A stretch of 44,947 nt of DNA from Clostridiales bacterium (GTDB taxonomy: Bacteria; Bacillota; Clostridia; Saccharofermentanales; Saccharofermentanaceae), in contig JAFRRJ010000011.1 in the NCBI GenBank assembly GCA_017428155.1, forward strand, positions 1 to 44,947, read 5' to 3'. Under the pieces are notes generated by a model, which saw only the letters and a program-made list of their open reading frames with translations, did no database searches and was not told the DNA's origin. Of the stretch, positions 8,723-16,363 are shown in pieces. The first letter of the stretch is position 1. Every line of letters starts with the position of its first letter. A program made the translations under genes and the position numbers.

Positions 8723-8762
8723 ATCAGTCTCCCCCAAAAACAGAAACTAAAACGATATTAGA

Positions 8763-8771
8763 ATTATAGCA
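8763..8771 (-). promoter_or_regulatory. Extended -10 promoter for the lipopeptide/radical SAM pair
   Basis: On the minus strand TGCTATAAT (8763-8771) is a perfect extended -10 element (TGnTATAAT). No good -35 is present. It lies 41 bp before the ATG at 8722. Confidence 0.6.
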
Positions 8772-8831
8772 TATCTGCGGACTTATAAACCCGTCTCTAT
8801 AACAATTAAACGCTTTTTTTCTTTCATAAAA

Positions 8832-8857
8832 ACAGCCGCTGCATGAACAGCGGCTGT
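8832..8857 (-). terminator. Intrinsic terminator of nagB
   Basis: ACAGCCGCTG (8832-8841) and CAGCGGCTGT (8848-8857) form a perfect 10-bp stem with a 6-base loop. On the minus strand the stem is followed by TTTTTATG. It lies about 24 bp after the nagB stop. Confidence 0.88.
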
Positions 8858-8880
8858 CAGATTAATAGTATTTAGTCAGA

Positions 8881-9630
8881 TTATTCTGCTGCTGCAACAA
8901 CTGCATCAGAGATAGCAGCCTCATCGCCGATAACAACAACGTTCGGGTGAAGCTGAAGGATCGAAGCAGGAACATAAGGCGTAACAGGGCCTGTGAAAGC
9001 CTTCTCTACGATATCTCTCTTGCCGGCTCCTGTAGCCATAAGGATAACTGTTGTGGACTTCATGATATAGCCGATACCCATCGTGTAAGCCTGTGTGGGA
9101 ACAGCAGCCAGATCACCGTTAAAGAACAGTCTTGCGTTGTCCTTGATGGTCTGCTCTTCGAGATCGATGCACTGTGTGTTAACGCAGAAAGCGTCAGCAG
9201 GCTCATTAAAGCCGATGTGTCCGTCGCCGCCGATACCGAGGAGCTGGATATCGAGATGTCCTAATGAAGCAAGAATAGCATCGTATTCCTTGCAAGCCTT
9301 CTCAGCGTCTGCTTCAAGACCGTTAGGCACATATGTGTTGTTCTTATCGATATTTACGTGATCGAACAGATTCGTATTCATGAAATATCTGTAGGACTGA
9401 TCGTGATCTCCGCCCAATCCCCTGTATTCATCAAGGTTCGCGGAAATGACCTTGGAGAAATCAAGGCTGCCTGCCTTATACATATCAACAAGATCTTTGT
9501 ATGTGCCGACAGGTGTTGAACCCGTGGCAAGACCGATCTTGCAGTCAGGCTTAAGTCTTATCTGTGATGCGATAAGCTCTGCGCAAGCCATTGAAGCTTC
9601 TTCGTAAGTACTCTTTCTAATAACTCTCAT
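8881..9630 (-). CDS. nagB: Glucosamine-6-phosphate deaminase
   Basis: The protein has 249 residues, full length for NagB. It converts glucosamine 6-phosphate to fructose 6-phosphate and ammonia in the cytoplasm. Family marks are Leu-Ala-Thr-Gly-Ser-Thr-Pro near residue 35, Asn-Leu-Asp-Glu-Tyr-Arg-Gly near 65-71 and the active-site stretch Gly-Ile-Gly-Gly-Asp-Gly-His-Ile-Gly-Phe-Asn-Glu-Pro. The ATG at 9630 follows GGGAGGAATCT. It is downstream of glmM, with a hairpin between them, so the two genes couple breakdown and synthesis of amino sugars; they may share a transcript in part. Confidence 0.95.
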   Translation of the reverse strand: MRVIRKSTYEEASMACAELIASQIRLKPDCKIGLATGSTPVGTYKDLVDMYKAGSLDFSKVISANLDEYRGLGGDHDQSYRYFMNTNLFDHVNIDKNNTYVPNGLEADAEKACKEYDAILASLGHLDIQLLGIGGDGHIGFNEPADAFCVNTQCIDLEEQTIKDNARLFFNGDLAAVPTQAYTMGIGYIMKSTTVILMATGAGKRDIVEKAFTGPVTPYVPASILQLHPNVVVIGDEAAISDAVVAAAE

Positions 9631-9658
9631 AGATTCCTCCCAAACTGTTTATTCTAAA

Positions 9659-9691
9659 ACGGCTTCGCGTGAAGCACTCATGCGAAGCCGT
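9659..9691 (-). terminator. Hairpin between glmM and nagB, partial terminator
   Basis: Ten base pairs (9659-9668 with 9682-9691, core CGGCTTCGC/GCGAAGCCG) with a 13-base loop. On the minus strand TTTTAGAATAAA follows, a weak U tract, so it may only partly stop glmM transcription and allow some read-through into nagB. Confidence 0.6.
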
Positions 9692-9699
9692 AATATTCG

Positions 9700-11055
9700 T
9701 TATTCTGCTGTAAGACCCTGCTCTTTAATGATAGCGATGAGCTTATCAACGTTCTCTTCACAGATCTCGTCTGTCTTGGCTTCTACCATGACACGGATCT
9801 TAGGCTCTGTACCGGATGCACGCAGAAGGATTCTTCCGTCACCGCCCAAAGCTTTGTTAACCTCTTCAACGCCCTTAAGGACTGCAGGATTCTTCTGAGC
9901 TTCTTCCTTATCCTTAACAACAACGTTCTTGAGGCACTGAGGGAACATCTTCATCTCGCCTGCAAGCATTGACAGAGGGAGCTTCTTCTCAAGCATAGTC
10001 ATCAATACCATGAGTGATGTAAGTATTCCGTCACCTGTCGTTGCGTACTTCGCGAAAATAATATGTCCGGACTGCTCGCCGCCCAAAACAAAGCCGTTAG
10101 CCATCATGTTCTCAGCAACATACTTATCGCCGACATTAGTCTTCTCTGTACGGATGCCGATAGCCTCGCAAGCCTTATAAAGACCCATGTTGCTCATGAT
10201 CGTGGTAACAATAGTATTGCCGTCGAGCTTGCCGCTCTCCTTCATGTACTTGCCGCACAGATACATGATCTGGTCGCCGTTGACCTCGTTGCCGAGCTCG
10301 TCAACCGCAAGACATCTGTCAGCATCGCCGTCGTAAGCAAATCCTACGTTGAGTCCGTTATCAACAACGTACTTCTTAAGCGTATCAATATGTGTGGAAC
10401 CGCAGTTCGTATTGATATTAAGACCGTCAGGTGTGTTATTGATTACATAAACCTTTGCGCCCAAAGCCTCGAAAACAGACCTCGCAATATTCCATGAAGC
10501 ACCGTTAGCGCAGTCAAGACCGACCTTCATGCCGTTGAATGCCCTTGTAGGGATCGTCATGAGATAACCGATGTAGCGGTTACGTCCTGCAGCATAGTCG
10601 ATTACATTACCGATAGCTTCACGCTCAGCGAGAGGGATCTCCTCGATCTCGCCGTCGATATACGCTTCGATCTTCTCTTCGATCTCAGGCTCGATCTTCT
10701 GGCCGTTAGCGCGCATGATCTTGATACCGTTGTCGTAAAACGGATTATGAGAAGCTGAGATCATGATTCCGCAGTCAAAACCGTCTGTTCTGCAGCAGTA
10801 TGAGACTGAAGGAGTCGTGGTTACGTGAAGCAAGTAAGCATCAGAACCGGAAGATGTGATACCTGCGGCAAGAGCAGCTTCGAGCATGTAAGAACTTCTT
10901 CTGGTGTCCTTACCTATGATGATCCTTGCTCTCTTGTCGTCGTGATTCTGGCCGTAATACCAGCCGATGTATCTTCCAACCTGGAATGCTTTCTGTGCGG
11001 TGAGTGCTTTATTGGCTTCGCCTCTGAAGCCGTCAGTTCCAAAGTATTTACCCAT
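9700..11055 (-). CDS. glmM: Phosphoglucosamine mutase
   Basis: The protein has 451 residues from the ATG at 11053-11055; the codon before it is an in-frame TTG. It interconverts glucosamine 6-phosphate and glucosamine 1-phosphate for UDP-GlcNAc and peptidoglycan synthesis. It opens with Tyr-Phe-Gly-Thr-Asp-Gly-Phe-Arg-Gly, has the phosphoserine loop Ser-Ala-Ser-His-Asn-Pro at 100-105 (Ser102 phosphorylated in the family) and the metal site Asp-Gly-Asp-Ala-Asp-Arg near 245, and ends with the phosphate-binding Arg-Ala-Ser-Gly-Thr-Glu-Pro-Lys-Ile-Arg. Complete. A TTGACT/TAAAAT pair with a short 15-bp spacer (11086-11112) is a possible promoter. Confidence 0.96.
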   Translation of the reverse strand: MGKYFGTDGFRGEANKALTAQKAFQVGRYIGWYYGQNHDDKRARIIIGKDTRRSSYMLEAALAAGITSSGSDAYLLHVTTTPSVSYCCRTDGFDCGIMISASHNPFYDNGIKIMRANGQKIEPEIEEKIEAYIDGEIEEIPLAEREAIGNVIDYAAGRNRYIGYLMTIPTRAFNGMKVGLDCANGASWNIARSVFEALGAKVYVINNTPDGLNINTNCGSTHIDTLKKYVVDNGLNVGFAYDGDADRCLAVDELGNEVNGDQIMYLCGKYMKESGKLDGNTIVTTIMSNMGLYKACEAIGIRTEKTNVGDKYVAENMMANGFVLGGEQSGHIIFAKYATTGDGILTSLMVLMTMLEKKLPLSMLAGEMKMFPQCLKNVVVKDKEEAQKNPAVLKGVEEVNKALGGDGRILLRASGTEPKIRVMVEAKTDEICEENVDKLIAIIKEQGLTAE

Positions 11056-11216
11056 CAATTTGACCGCCTTTTTGTATAATTAAGAATTTTATCACAAAAT
11101 TTCTTGAGTCAATTACATTATTTTCTTTAAATGTTAAAAATAGTAACACAGCTATCAGCATTCAAAAACACGATCTTCAGCCTGAAAGCATTGAATTTAT
11201 TGCATTTCATAAAAAA

Positions 11217-11242
11217 GAGGCTGTCTTTTGCAAGACAGCCTC
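11217..11242 (-). terminator. Intrinsic terminator of the SPFH/zinc-ribbon gene
   Basis: GAGGCTGTCTT (11217-11227) pairs perfectly with AAGACAGCCTC (11232-11242) over a TTGC loop, and six T follow on the minus strand. It lies 30 bp after the stop codon. Confidence 0.92.
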
Positions 11243-11272
11243 GAATGGATTTATTTAAGAATCAACAGGTTC

Positions 11273-12643
11273 TTATTCGATCTTTGTGCCGCACTCAGGG
11301 CAGAACTTAGGCATATTGCCATCAGCAGGCTTGTAGCCGCACTTAGGGCAAGCTGTAGGAGCTGCCGCAGGCTGAGGCTGACCGCAATTACCGCAGAACT
11401 TACCTGTATTGCCTGTCTGACCGCAGGAGCATGTCCAGCCAGCTGCTACGGGAGCGGGCTGAGGCTGACCGCAGTTGCCGCAGAACTTACCTGTATTGCC
11501 TGTCTGGCCGCATGAACATGTCCAGCCGGCTGCTGCGGGTGCTGCTGCAGGTGCTGCTGTCTGACCGGCGAAGAAGCCTGTCTGGGGCTGACCCTGGTTA
11601 GCCTGAACTGTATTAAGAGCTGCTGCTGTAGCGTTATTTCCGCCAACTGCGCCCATCATACCGAGACCCATGAAGCCGTTAACTGCGCCGTTAGCGTTAG
11701 CACCGGCATTCTTCATAGCCTCTGTCTGGCCGAGAGCAACTGCTGCACCGAGAGCTGCCTGATCAGAACCATAGAGCTTAGCCTCATCGACCTTCTCGAT
11801 TCTTTCACGGGACTTATCGTCAGGTGTAACTGAAGCAATTGCAACTGTCTCTACAACGATACCTCTCTTCTGGAGCCATTCGTCATCGAGGCAATCCTGC
11901 ATGTATCTTCTGAACTCACCCTGCTTTGAAGGCAGTGTAGAGAACATGATGCCGTTCGGGTAAGGACCACCGCACTTATTGAGTGTTTCAGTAATATTGT
12001 CAAGGAACTCAAGACGAGGCTGCTGAGGCTTAGCAGGTGTGCCCATGAAGTCAGCAACTGTGTACTCATCTCTTACATTACCGACGATGTTCCTGAAGAA
12101 TGTAATAGGATTCTCTACTCTGAACGAGAAAGTACCGTTCAGACGGATGTAGATATTACGGTATTCAGGGTCTGCATAAGGTACCGGTGAAGGTGTACCG
12201 AAGTTCTGATTCATCATCTCGAGTTTGTTTACAAAGTAAACTCTCTGCTGCTGCTGAATCTCTCCGCCCATCTTCATACGGTTCCAGATGTCACCGATAG
12301 ACTGCTTTACATTCTCACCGAAGTTCTTGTTTGCAAGAACTGAAGGTGCTGTGGATGTATCCCACTTATATGCGCCTGCATCGGATACTACATCTACGAT
12401 CTCTCCGTTGTTAACGAGGAGACAGAAGCATCCCTCAGGTACGTTGATGATGGAACCGTTGGAGATAACTTCGGAATTACCTTTGTTTCTGCCCTTCTCC
12501 ATCTTGTTGGCACCCTTCTTGACAAGGATTTCCTGGCCTAAGGAATCCTGAGTAAAGAACTCAAGATACTGATCCTGAATCTGGCTGGAAATTGAATCAA
12601 ATGTTGTGCCTGCAACATTCTTGATTAAGCTAATCAATCCCAT
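11273..12643 (-). CDS. SPFH/Band-7 domain protein with C-terminal zinc ribbons
   Basis: The protein has 456 residues. The N-terminal ~300 residues are an SPFH/Band-7 domain of the bacterial YdjI-like kind, which form membrane-linked oligomers with no enzymatic role known. An Ala/Asn/Gly/Gln-rich linker (about 290-370) leads to three Cys4 modules: two near-identical copies of Cys-Ser-Cys-Gly...Phe-Cys-Gly-Asn-Cys-Gly and a final Cys-Pro-Lys-Cys-Gly...Phe-Cys-Pro-Glu-Cys-Gly, all suited to bind zinc. The start follows CTAGGAGG. A monocistronic unit with its own promoter and terminator. Membrane stress or envelope scaffolding is a guess from relatives. Confidence 0.8.
   Translation of the reverse strand: MGLISLIKNVAGTTFDSISSQIQDQYLEFFTQDSLGQEILVKKGANKMEKGRNKGNSEVISNGSIINVPEGCFCLLVNNGEIVDVVSDAGAYKWDTSTAPSVLANKNFGENVKQSIGDIWNRMKMGGEIQQQQRVYFVNKLEMMNQNFGTPSPVPYADPEYRNIYIRLNGTFSFRVENPITFFRNIVGNVRDEYTVADFMGTPAKPQQPRLEFLDNITETLNKCGGPYPNGIMFSTLPSKQGEFRRYMQDCLDDEWLQKRGIVVETVAIASVTPDDKSRERIEKVDEAKLYGSDQAALGAAVALGQTEAMKNAGANANGAVNGFMGLGMMGAVGGNNATAAALNTVQANQGQPQTGFFAGQTAAPAAAPAAAGWTCSCGQTGNTGKFCGNCGQPQPAPVAAGWTCSCGQTGNTGKFCGNCGQPQPAAAPTACPKCGYKPADGNMPKFCPECGTKIE
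11371..11544. repeat. Tandem 87-bp repeat encoding duplicated zinc ribbons
   Basis: Two adjacent units, 11371-11457 and 11458-11544, are nearly identical over 87 bp and encode two 29-residue zinc-ribbon modules that differ only in the linker. The high nucleotide identity points to a recent duplication. Confidence 0.85.
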
Positions 12644-12691
12644 ATTAATATTCCTCCTAGGTACTTGGTCGAAATCACTCCGCCAATAGAA

Positions 12692-12720
12692 ATAATATCA
12701 TTTATTTGACAAAACAACAA
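12692..12720 (-). promoter_or_regulatory. Promoter of the SPFH gene
   Basis: On the minus strand TTGTTG (12715-12720) and TATTAT (12692-12697) are 17 bp apart, and TGA immediately before the hexamer makes an extended -10. Confidence 0.6.
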
Positions 12721-12790
12721 TGATTTAACATGACTCTAAGGAGCAAAATTGCAAAAAGTCCACGCAATACCTTTCTGACTGAACAAACGA

Positions 12791-13468
12791 TCAGTAAGCG
12801 TAGTGAATCTCTCTTCTCATCCTGAAAAGTTCCCTGTCAGAAAGCTTTCCTTCAGGAATATCAACACCTTCCATAACGCAGTTCGCGATAAGCGGAATTC
12901 CGGTTATCTTGGAAGCTTCAACGATCTTCGATTCGCCCTCGATAACGATGTCGGCTGTTGTCTCATCAAGAAGATTGGTGTTGTTGATATATCCGTCGAT
13001 CTTAAAGCCTGCAGCGGCAGCAAGTTCGTTAGTCATTACCGCTATCTGTTCAGGATCAGAAGTAAAAGGTCTCAACGTATTGACAGCCATGTATATTGCA
13101 GCATCCGTGTTCTCAATTCTCTTTTTCAAAGAGCCGAGCACAAGAGCACCCATGTCTTCGCCTCCGATATCAAAAATCCCCTGATAAGACTCGTCATCAA
13201 AGATAACGTACATATCCGGAGGAAGAACAGGTGCATCGACATTGGATCCGGCATAAAGCGGAGTAATAAGCCTTACACCGGCTTTTTCAAGTACAGATGC
13301 ACAGTCAGAAGACCTGTAGAACGGATTTACGATATCAAGATCTGCGATAAGGAGTTTTTTGTCCGGAAGAGCCTTGCGCTGGCTGAGTGCCATATTGACG
13401 GCAATCTCTGATTTTCCGCTTCCGTATGCCCCTATGATTATGCTCAAACGATGGTCAAGATAAAACAT
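12791..13468 (-). CDS. P-loop ATPase of unknown function
   Basis: The protein has 225 residues from the ATG at 13466-13468, which shares one base with the stop of the ABC permease upstream (TAATG). Walker A is Gly-Ala-Tyr-Gly-Ser-Gly-Lys-Ser (13-20). Leu-Ile-Ala-Asp-Leu-Asp-Ile-Val-Asn-Pro-Phe-Tyr is a Walker A'/switch-like strand as in MinD/ArsA-type ATPases, and Phe-Asp-Ile-Gly-Gly-Glu-Asp a likely Walker B. There is no membrane segment. It is coupled to the ABC exporter genes, but its size and motifs differ from ABC ATPases. I do not recognise a defined function. Confidence 0.7.
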   Translation of the reverse strand: MFYLDHRLSIIIGAYGSGKSEIAVNMALSQRKALPDKKLLIADLDIVNPFYRSSDCASVLEKAGVRLITPLYAGSNVDAPVLPPDMYVIFDDESYQGIFDIGGEDMGALVLGSLKKRIENTDAAIYMAVNTLRPFTSDPEQIAVMTNELAAAAGFKIDGYINNTNLLDETTADIVIEGESKIVEASKITGIPLIANCVMEGVDIPEGKLSDRELFRMRREIHYAY

Positions 13469-14589
13469 TAGAACAAATTCTTCTTTCTGAATACTGTAAA
13501 GCCCCAGGCACCGATAACAGCAATCCACACAAGCGACTTGCCGGTATAGATCCAGTTGAGCTTGCTGTAGGACATATGCATTGCCGGCTCATCGTCGAAC
13601 TGCTCGAGACTGAAGACAGGCATATCGCCGCTAGGCTCATCTAAGTACCAGTCATATATTGGATAAATATCATTTAAGGACCCATCTTTTTGCATCAGAT
13701 CCGATGCATAATCGATCTCTTGCTTGTAATCGCCGCTTGCGATCGATATAGTTGTGAACCCGCCTATCTGGTAGTCGCCTTCATAACCTAACGGCGTTAT
13801 GGCATAGACCGGATAAAATATCTGCCATCCAAAGCCCATCCCGAGGAGTTTACTCTTGCGGTATTCTTTTTCGAGCAGCTTGACAGTATCCTTATCGGTA
13901 TATCCTTCCTTGATCATTTCGACAAAATATGAATGCCTCTGCTCAAGATAGATATCTGCTGCCTTCGGAGAAGTGTTATATAAACCGATAACCGCAGACA
14001 CACCATTGGACATGAGCGCGATCAAAATGCAGAAAATGATCGGAGCGGCACGCCTGCGGAAAATAAGCGACAATACTACAAAAAGCACTGTCATTACCAG
14101 GAATACGATAATAGAAACCGCAAATCTCCCGAAGATCTCGCCCCCGTTCAGATCAACGCCAAAGCCTGAAATAACAAGGCCCAGCAGACCGCAGCATATA
14201 TAAACTACGCAGAAGAAAACACTCGCACAAAGCTGTGTGATCATGTAGGAAAAGTATATGCTGCCTCTTGAATGTCCGGCAGTAATCTTATTTCTGATGA
14301 TTCCGTCGGTATAATCTCTTCCTATGTGAAGACATGTAAAGAGAGCAACGAGCTTAGGAAGTTCCGTGATAAATGATGCTGCAATGAGCCAGGTAAGAGC
14401 TGTAAGCATTGATTGCGGAAGATTAAGATCTTCAAAACTCATACCATTATCAAAATCGAATGTCAGGCTTAAGATCACTCTATAGACCAGAGCCGTGAGA
14501 ATAGGCCATACAACGGAAAATGCCGTTACTATCCAGAAGAAAACGCTCTGGAAGATGCGTTTGAATTCAAATTTGATAAGCTTAGACAT
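13468..14589 (-). CDS. ABC-2 type transporter permease
   Basis: The protein has 373 residues from the ATG at 14587-14589, which follows GGGAGGTGAG; it overlaps the ATPase gene by 8 bp. About six membrane segments are visible (near 12-35, 60-85, 110-135, 150-180, 190-205 and the C-terminal 350-365), with a large extracytoplasmic segment between the fifth and the sixth that is rich in Tyr, Asp and Glu. It pairs with the ATPase encoded just upstream as an exporter or self-protection pump. The substrate is unknown. Confidence 0.78.
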   Translation of the reverse strand: MSKLIKFEFKRIFQSVFFWIVTAFSVVWPILTALVYRVILSLTFDFDNGMSFEDLNLPQSMLTALTWLIAASFITELPKLVALFTCLHIGRDYTDGIIRNKITAGHSRGSIYFSYMITQLCASVFFCVVYICCGLLGLVISGFGVDLNGGEIFGRFAVSIIVFLVMTVLFVVLSLIFRRRAAPIIFCILIALMSNGVSAVIGLYNTSPKAADIYLEQRHSYFVEMIKEGYTDKDTVKLLEKEYRKSKLLGMGFGWQIFYPVYAITPLGYEGDYQIGGFTTISIASGDYKQEIDYASDLMQKDGSLNDIYPIYDWYLDEPSGDMPVFSLEQFDDEPAMHMSYSKLNWIYTGKSLVWIAVIGAWGFTVFRKKNLF

Positions 14590-15490
14590 TAGACTCACCT
14601 CCCACAAGATTTACGAAGTAAGTCTCAAGGTCAGTCTCCCTTGTAGCTACACGTGCAATGTTTACGCCGGCTTCATTTGCAGCCATTACAATGCTTGTAA
14701 GATTGTAATAACCCTTCGCATAAACGATGCCGGTCCCGCTGTCATATCTGGCAGAAAGGCCTCTGGACTGAAGCACCGGGATAAGTCTTTCGGGCGTTCC
14801 CGTATAGAATTCGGTGAGAAGACCGCCAGCCTCCTCAAGCTCAATAGCCCTTATCTCTTTTACGACCTTACCTTTCTCAACAAAAGCAAAATCAGTTGCA
14901 AGCTTGGAAAGCTCAGAGAGGATATGACTGGATATGATTATCGTAATCCCCTTCTCTTTATTGAGATGTATGAGCAGATCTCTTATCTGGATGATTCCCT
15001 GAGGATCGAGACCGTTGATCGGCTCGTCAAGGATAAGAACCTCAGGATCTCCGCACATAGCCATAGCAATACCAAGACGCTGCCTCATTCCGAGCGAGAA
15101 CCTGCCGGCCTTCTTCTTGCCTGTATCACCGAGTCCGACAAATTCAAGGTTCTTCTCGATCGAATCATCGATCTTAAGACCGAGATTTATGTACTGAAAG
15201 ACAAGGTTCTCTCTTGCAGTCTTATTCGAGTATATCGACGGGAGCTCAACCAGAGCACCTACATTGCCGAGTTTTTTGTTATCAAATCCGTATTCGACTG
15301 TTCCGCCGGTCGGTTTCTGAAGACCTGAGATGATCCTCATCATCGTAGTCTTTCCCGCACCGTTTCTTCCTACAAGGCCGTATATTGAACCCTTGGGAAC
15401 TGTAAAGCTCATTGAATCAAGAGCTTTGAATTTGCCGTATTCTTTTGATACGTCAGTTGCTTTAAGTATGTATCCGCCAGTTTCCGACAC
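14582..15490 (-). CDS. ABC transporter ATP-binding protein
   Basis: The protein has 302 residues and starts with GTG at 15488-15490 behind AAGGAG. Walker A is Gly-Arg-Asn-Gly-Ala-Gly-Lys-Thr-Thr (about 39-47), the signature is Phe-Ser-Leu-Gly-Met-Arg-Gln-Arg, and Walker B is Leu-Ile-Leu-Asp-Glu-Pro-Ile-Asn-Gly-Leu-Asp-Pro. A C-terminal accessory region of about 90 residues resembles that of bacitracin/lantibiotic-type ATPases. It forms a two-gene exporter with the next gene, followed by the P-loop protein. No GntR regulator gene is adjacent, though relatives often have one. Confidence 0.9.
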   Translation of the reverse strand: MSETGGYILKATDVSKEYGKFKALDSMSFTVPKGSIYGLVGRNGAGKTTMMRIISGLQKPTGGTVEYGFDNKKLGNVGALVELPSIYSNKTARENLVFQYINLGLKIDDSIEKNLEFVGLGDTGKKKAGRFSLGMRQRLGIAMAMCGDPEVLILDEPINGLDPQGIIQIRDLLIHLNKEKGITIIISSHILSELSKLATDFAFVEKGKVVKEIRAIELEEAGGLLTEFYTGTPERLIPVLQSRGLSARYDSGTGIVYAKGYYNLTSIVMAANEAGVNIARVATRETDLETYFVNLVGGESNV

Positions 15491-15518
15491 TGCTTTATCT
15501 CCTTATTTTCGATAATGA

Positions 15519-15555
15519 TCAGAGTTATTCCCTCTCTGAAACTAGAGACATTATA
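15519..15555 (-). promoter_or_regulatory. Extended -10 promoter and inverted repeat before the ABC exporter
   Basis: On the minus strand TGTTATAAT (-10 hexamer 15550-15555) is an extended -10 box. Downstream of it TCAGAG (15519-15524) and CTCTGA (15534-15539) form an inverted repeat with a 9-bp spacer, placed where a repressor would block transcription. The ATPase start is 29 bp further on. Confidence 0.5.
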
Positions 15556-15589
15556 ACAAATGTACATAGGACAGAACCTTAACAGTATA

Positions 15590-16204
15590 TTAATTCTTAA
15601 GAAGTTTTCGGGAACGCTCACCTATTATCACGGCGGCAATAAGTTTTACGGTATCAGGAACAATAAAAGGCAGAACACACCAGCTCATTACCGATGAAAG
15701 ACCCACAGGACCTGTCTGCAATGCATAGACTGTCATGAACCATATTACGCCTGTTATATACATTACGATCTCGAAAATAACCGAATTGACTGCACCGAAG
15801 ATCCAGATCTTCACTGTTGAGGTCATGAATCTGCTGAAAATAAGCTTCTCGAGCATCCGGTACACAAGAGCCGCCAAAATAAAACCGATGAGAAAGCCTC
15901 CCGTAGGACCTGCAAATGCAGCTATTCCGCCCTTGAATCCCGCGAAAACAGGCACTCCGCACGCGCCCATCAACAGGTAGACCAGTATAGCCAGTGTTCC
16001 CCTTCTGCCGCCGCATGTGAGCATCACGGCAAGAATAGCCATCGTCTGCAGTGTAAACGGCACAGGTCCGGCAGGTATGCTTATCCACGAGAAAACGGTA
16101 ATGAGAGCTGCTGATACGGATATAAGAACAAGATCGTAGATAAATGATCTGTTGCGGATTGCCTTGGAGTGAGAAGAATTTGTATTAGTACTTGTTCGGG
16201 ACAT
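15590..16204 (-). CDS. bioY: Biotin transporter substrate-binding (S) component
   Basis: The protein has 204 residues from the ATG at 16202-16204. About six membrane helices are present, with the BioY marks Pro-Phe-Thr-Leu-Gln-Thr in the loop after helix 1 and Gly-Pro-Thr-Gly-Gly-Phe-Leu-Ile-Gly near the middle. BioY takes up biotin, alone or with the ECF ATPases. An in-frame TTG at 16234 exists but lies at the expected transcription start and inside the BirA-type operator, so I reject it. The ribosome site is weak (ATCAGG). Control by BirA is expected from the operator. Confidence 0.9.
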   Translation of the reverse strand: MSRTSTNTNSSHSKAIRNRSFIYDLVLISVSAALITVFSWISIPAGPVPFTLQTMAILAVMLTCGGRRGTLAILVYLLMGACGVPVFAGFKGGIAAFAGPTGGFLIGFILAALVYRMLEKLIFSRFMTSTVKIWIFGAVNSVIFEIVMYITGVIWFMTVYALQTGPVGLSSVMSWCVLPFIVPDTVKLIAAVIIGERSRKLLKN

Positions 16205-16268
16205 TGTAAACCTGATTTCATTTTTAGTTGACAATCCGGATTCTACTCTTAAACCGGCAGGTTTACAA
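16204..16268 (-). promoter_or_regulatory. bioY promoter with BirA-type biotin operator
   Basis: TTGTAAAC (16204-16211) and GTTGACAA (16227-16234) are inverted half-sites with a 15-bp spacer, the layout of the BirA operator (TTGTTAAC-N14-16-GTTAACAA-like). On the minus strand TTGTAA (16263-16268) and TAGAAT (16240-16245) 17 bp apart form a promoter whose start would fall at about 16233, right at the operator edge. A third half-site, GGTTTACAA, overlaps the -35 box at 16260-16268. Confidence 0.75.
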
Positions 16269-16286
16269 CATCTTTTTTTAATGAAA

Positions 16287-16302
16287 GAGCTCGTAAAAGC
16301 TC
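16287..16302 (-). terminator. Weak hairpin after the ATP-grasp gene
   Basis: GAGCT/AGCTC with a 6-base loop, then TTTCATT on the minus strand. Short stem and poor U tract; a marginal terminator. Confidence 0.35.
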
Positions 16303-16363
16303 AGCTGGCTGCACTCCCTGTCCTCACTGAACCTTTTACATCTAGTCGCTTAATATATTCTGA

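Noticed and set aside
8722..8737. TTG start at 8737 for the lipopeptide
   Set aside because: It would put the GGGGGAG ribosome site inside the coding region; the ATG at 8722 is correctly spaced.
10063..10497. Plus-strand open frame opposite glmM
   Set aside because: Shadow of a full-length, well-conserved glmM; no ribosome site.
12803..13411. 202-codon plus-strand open frame opposite the P-loop ATPase
   Set aside because: The minus strand has a Walker A motif and coupled start; the plus frame has no start signal.
14495..15328. Long plus-strand open frame opposite the ABC ATPase gene
   Set aside because: It is antisense to a clear ABC ATPase with all motifs, has no ribosome site and reads as low-complexity reverse translation.
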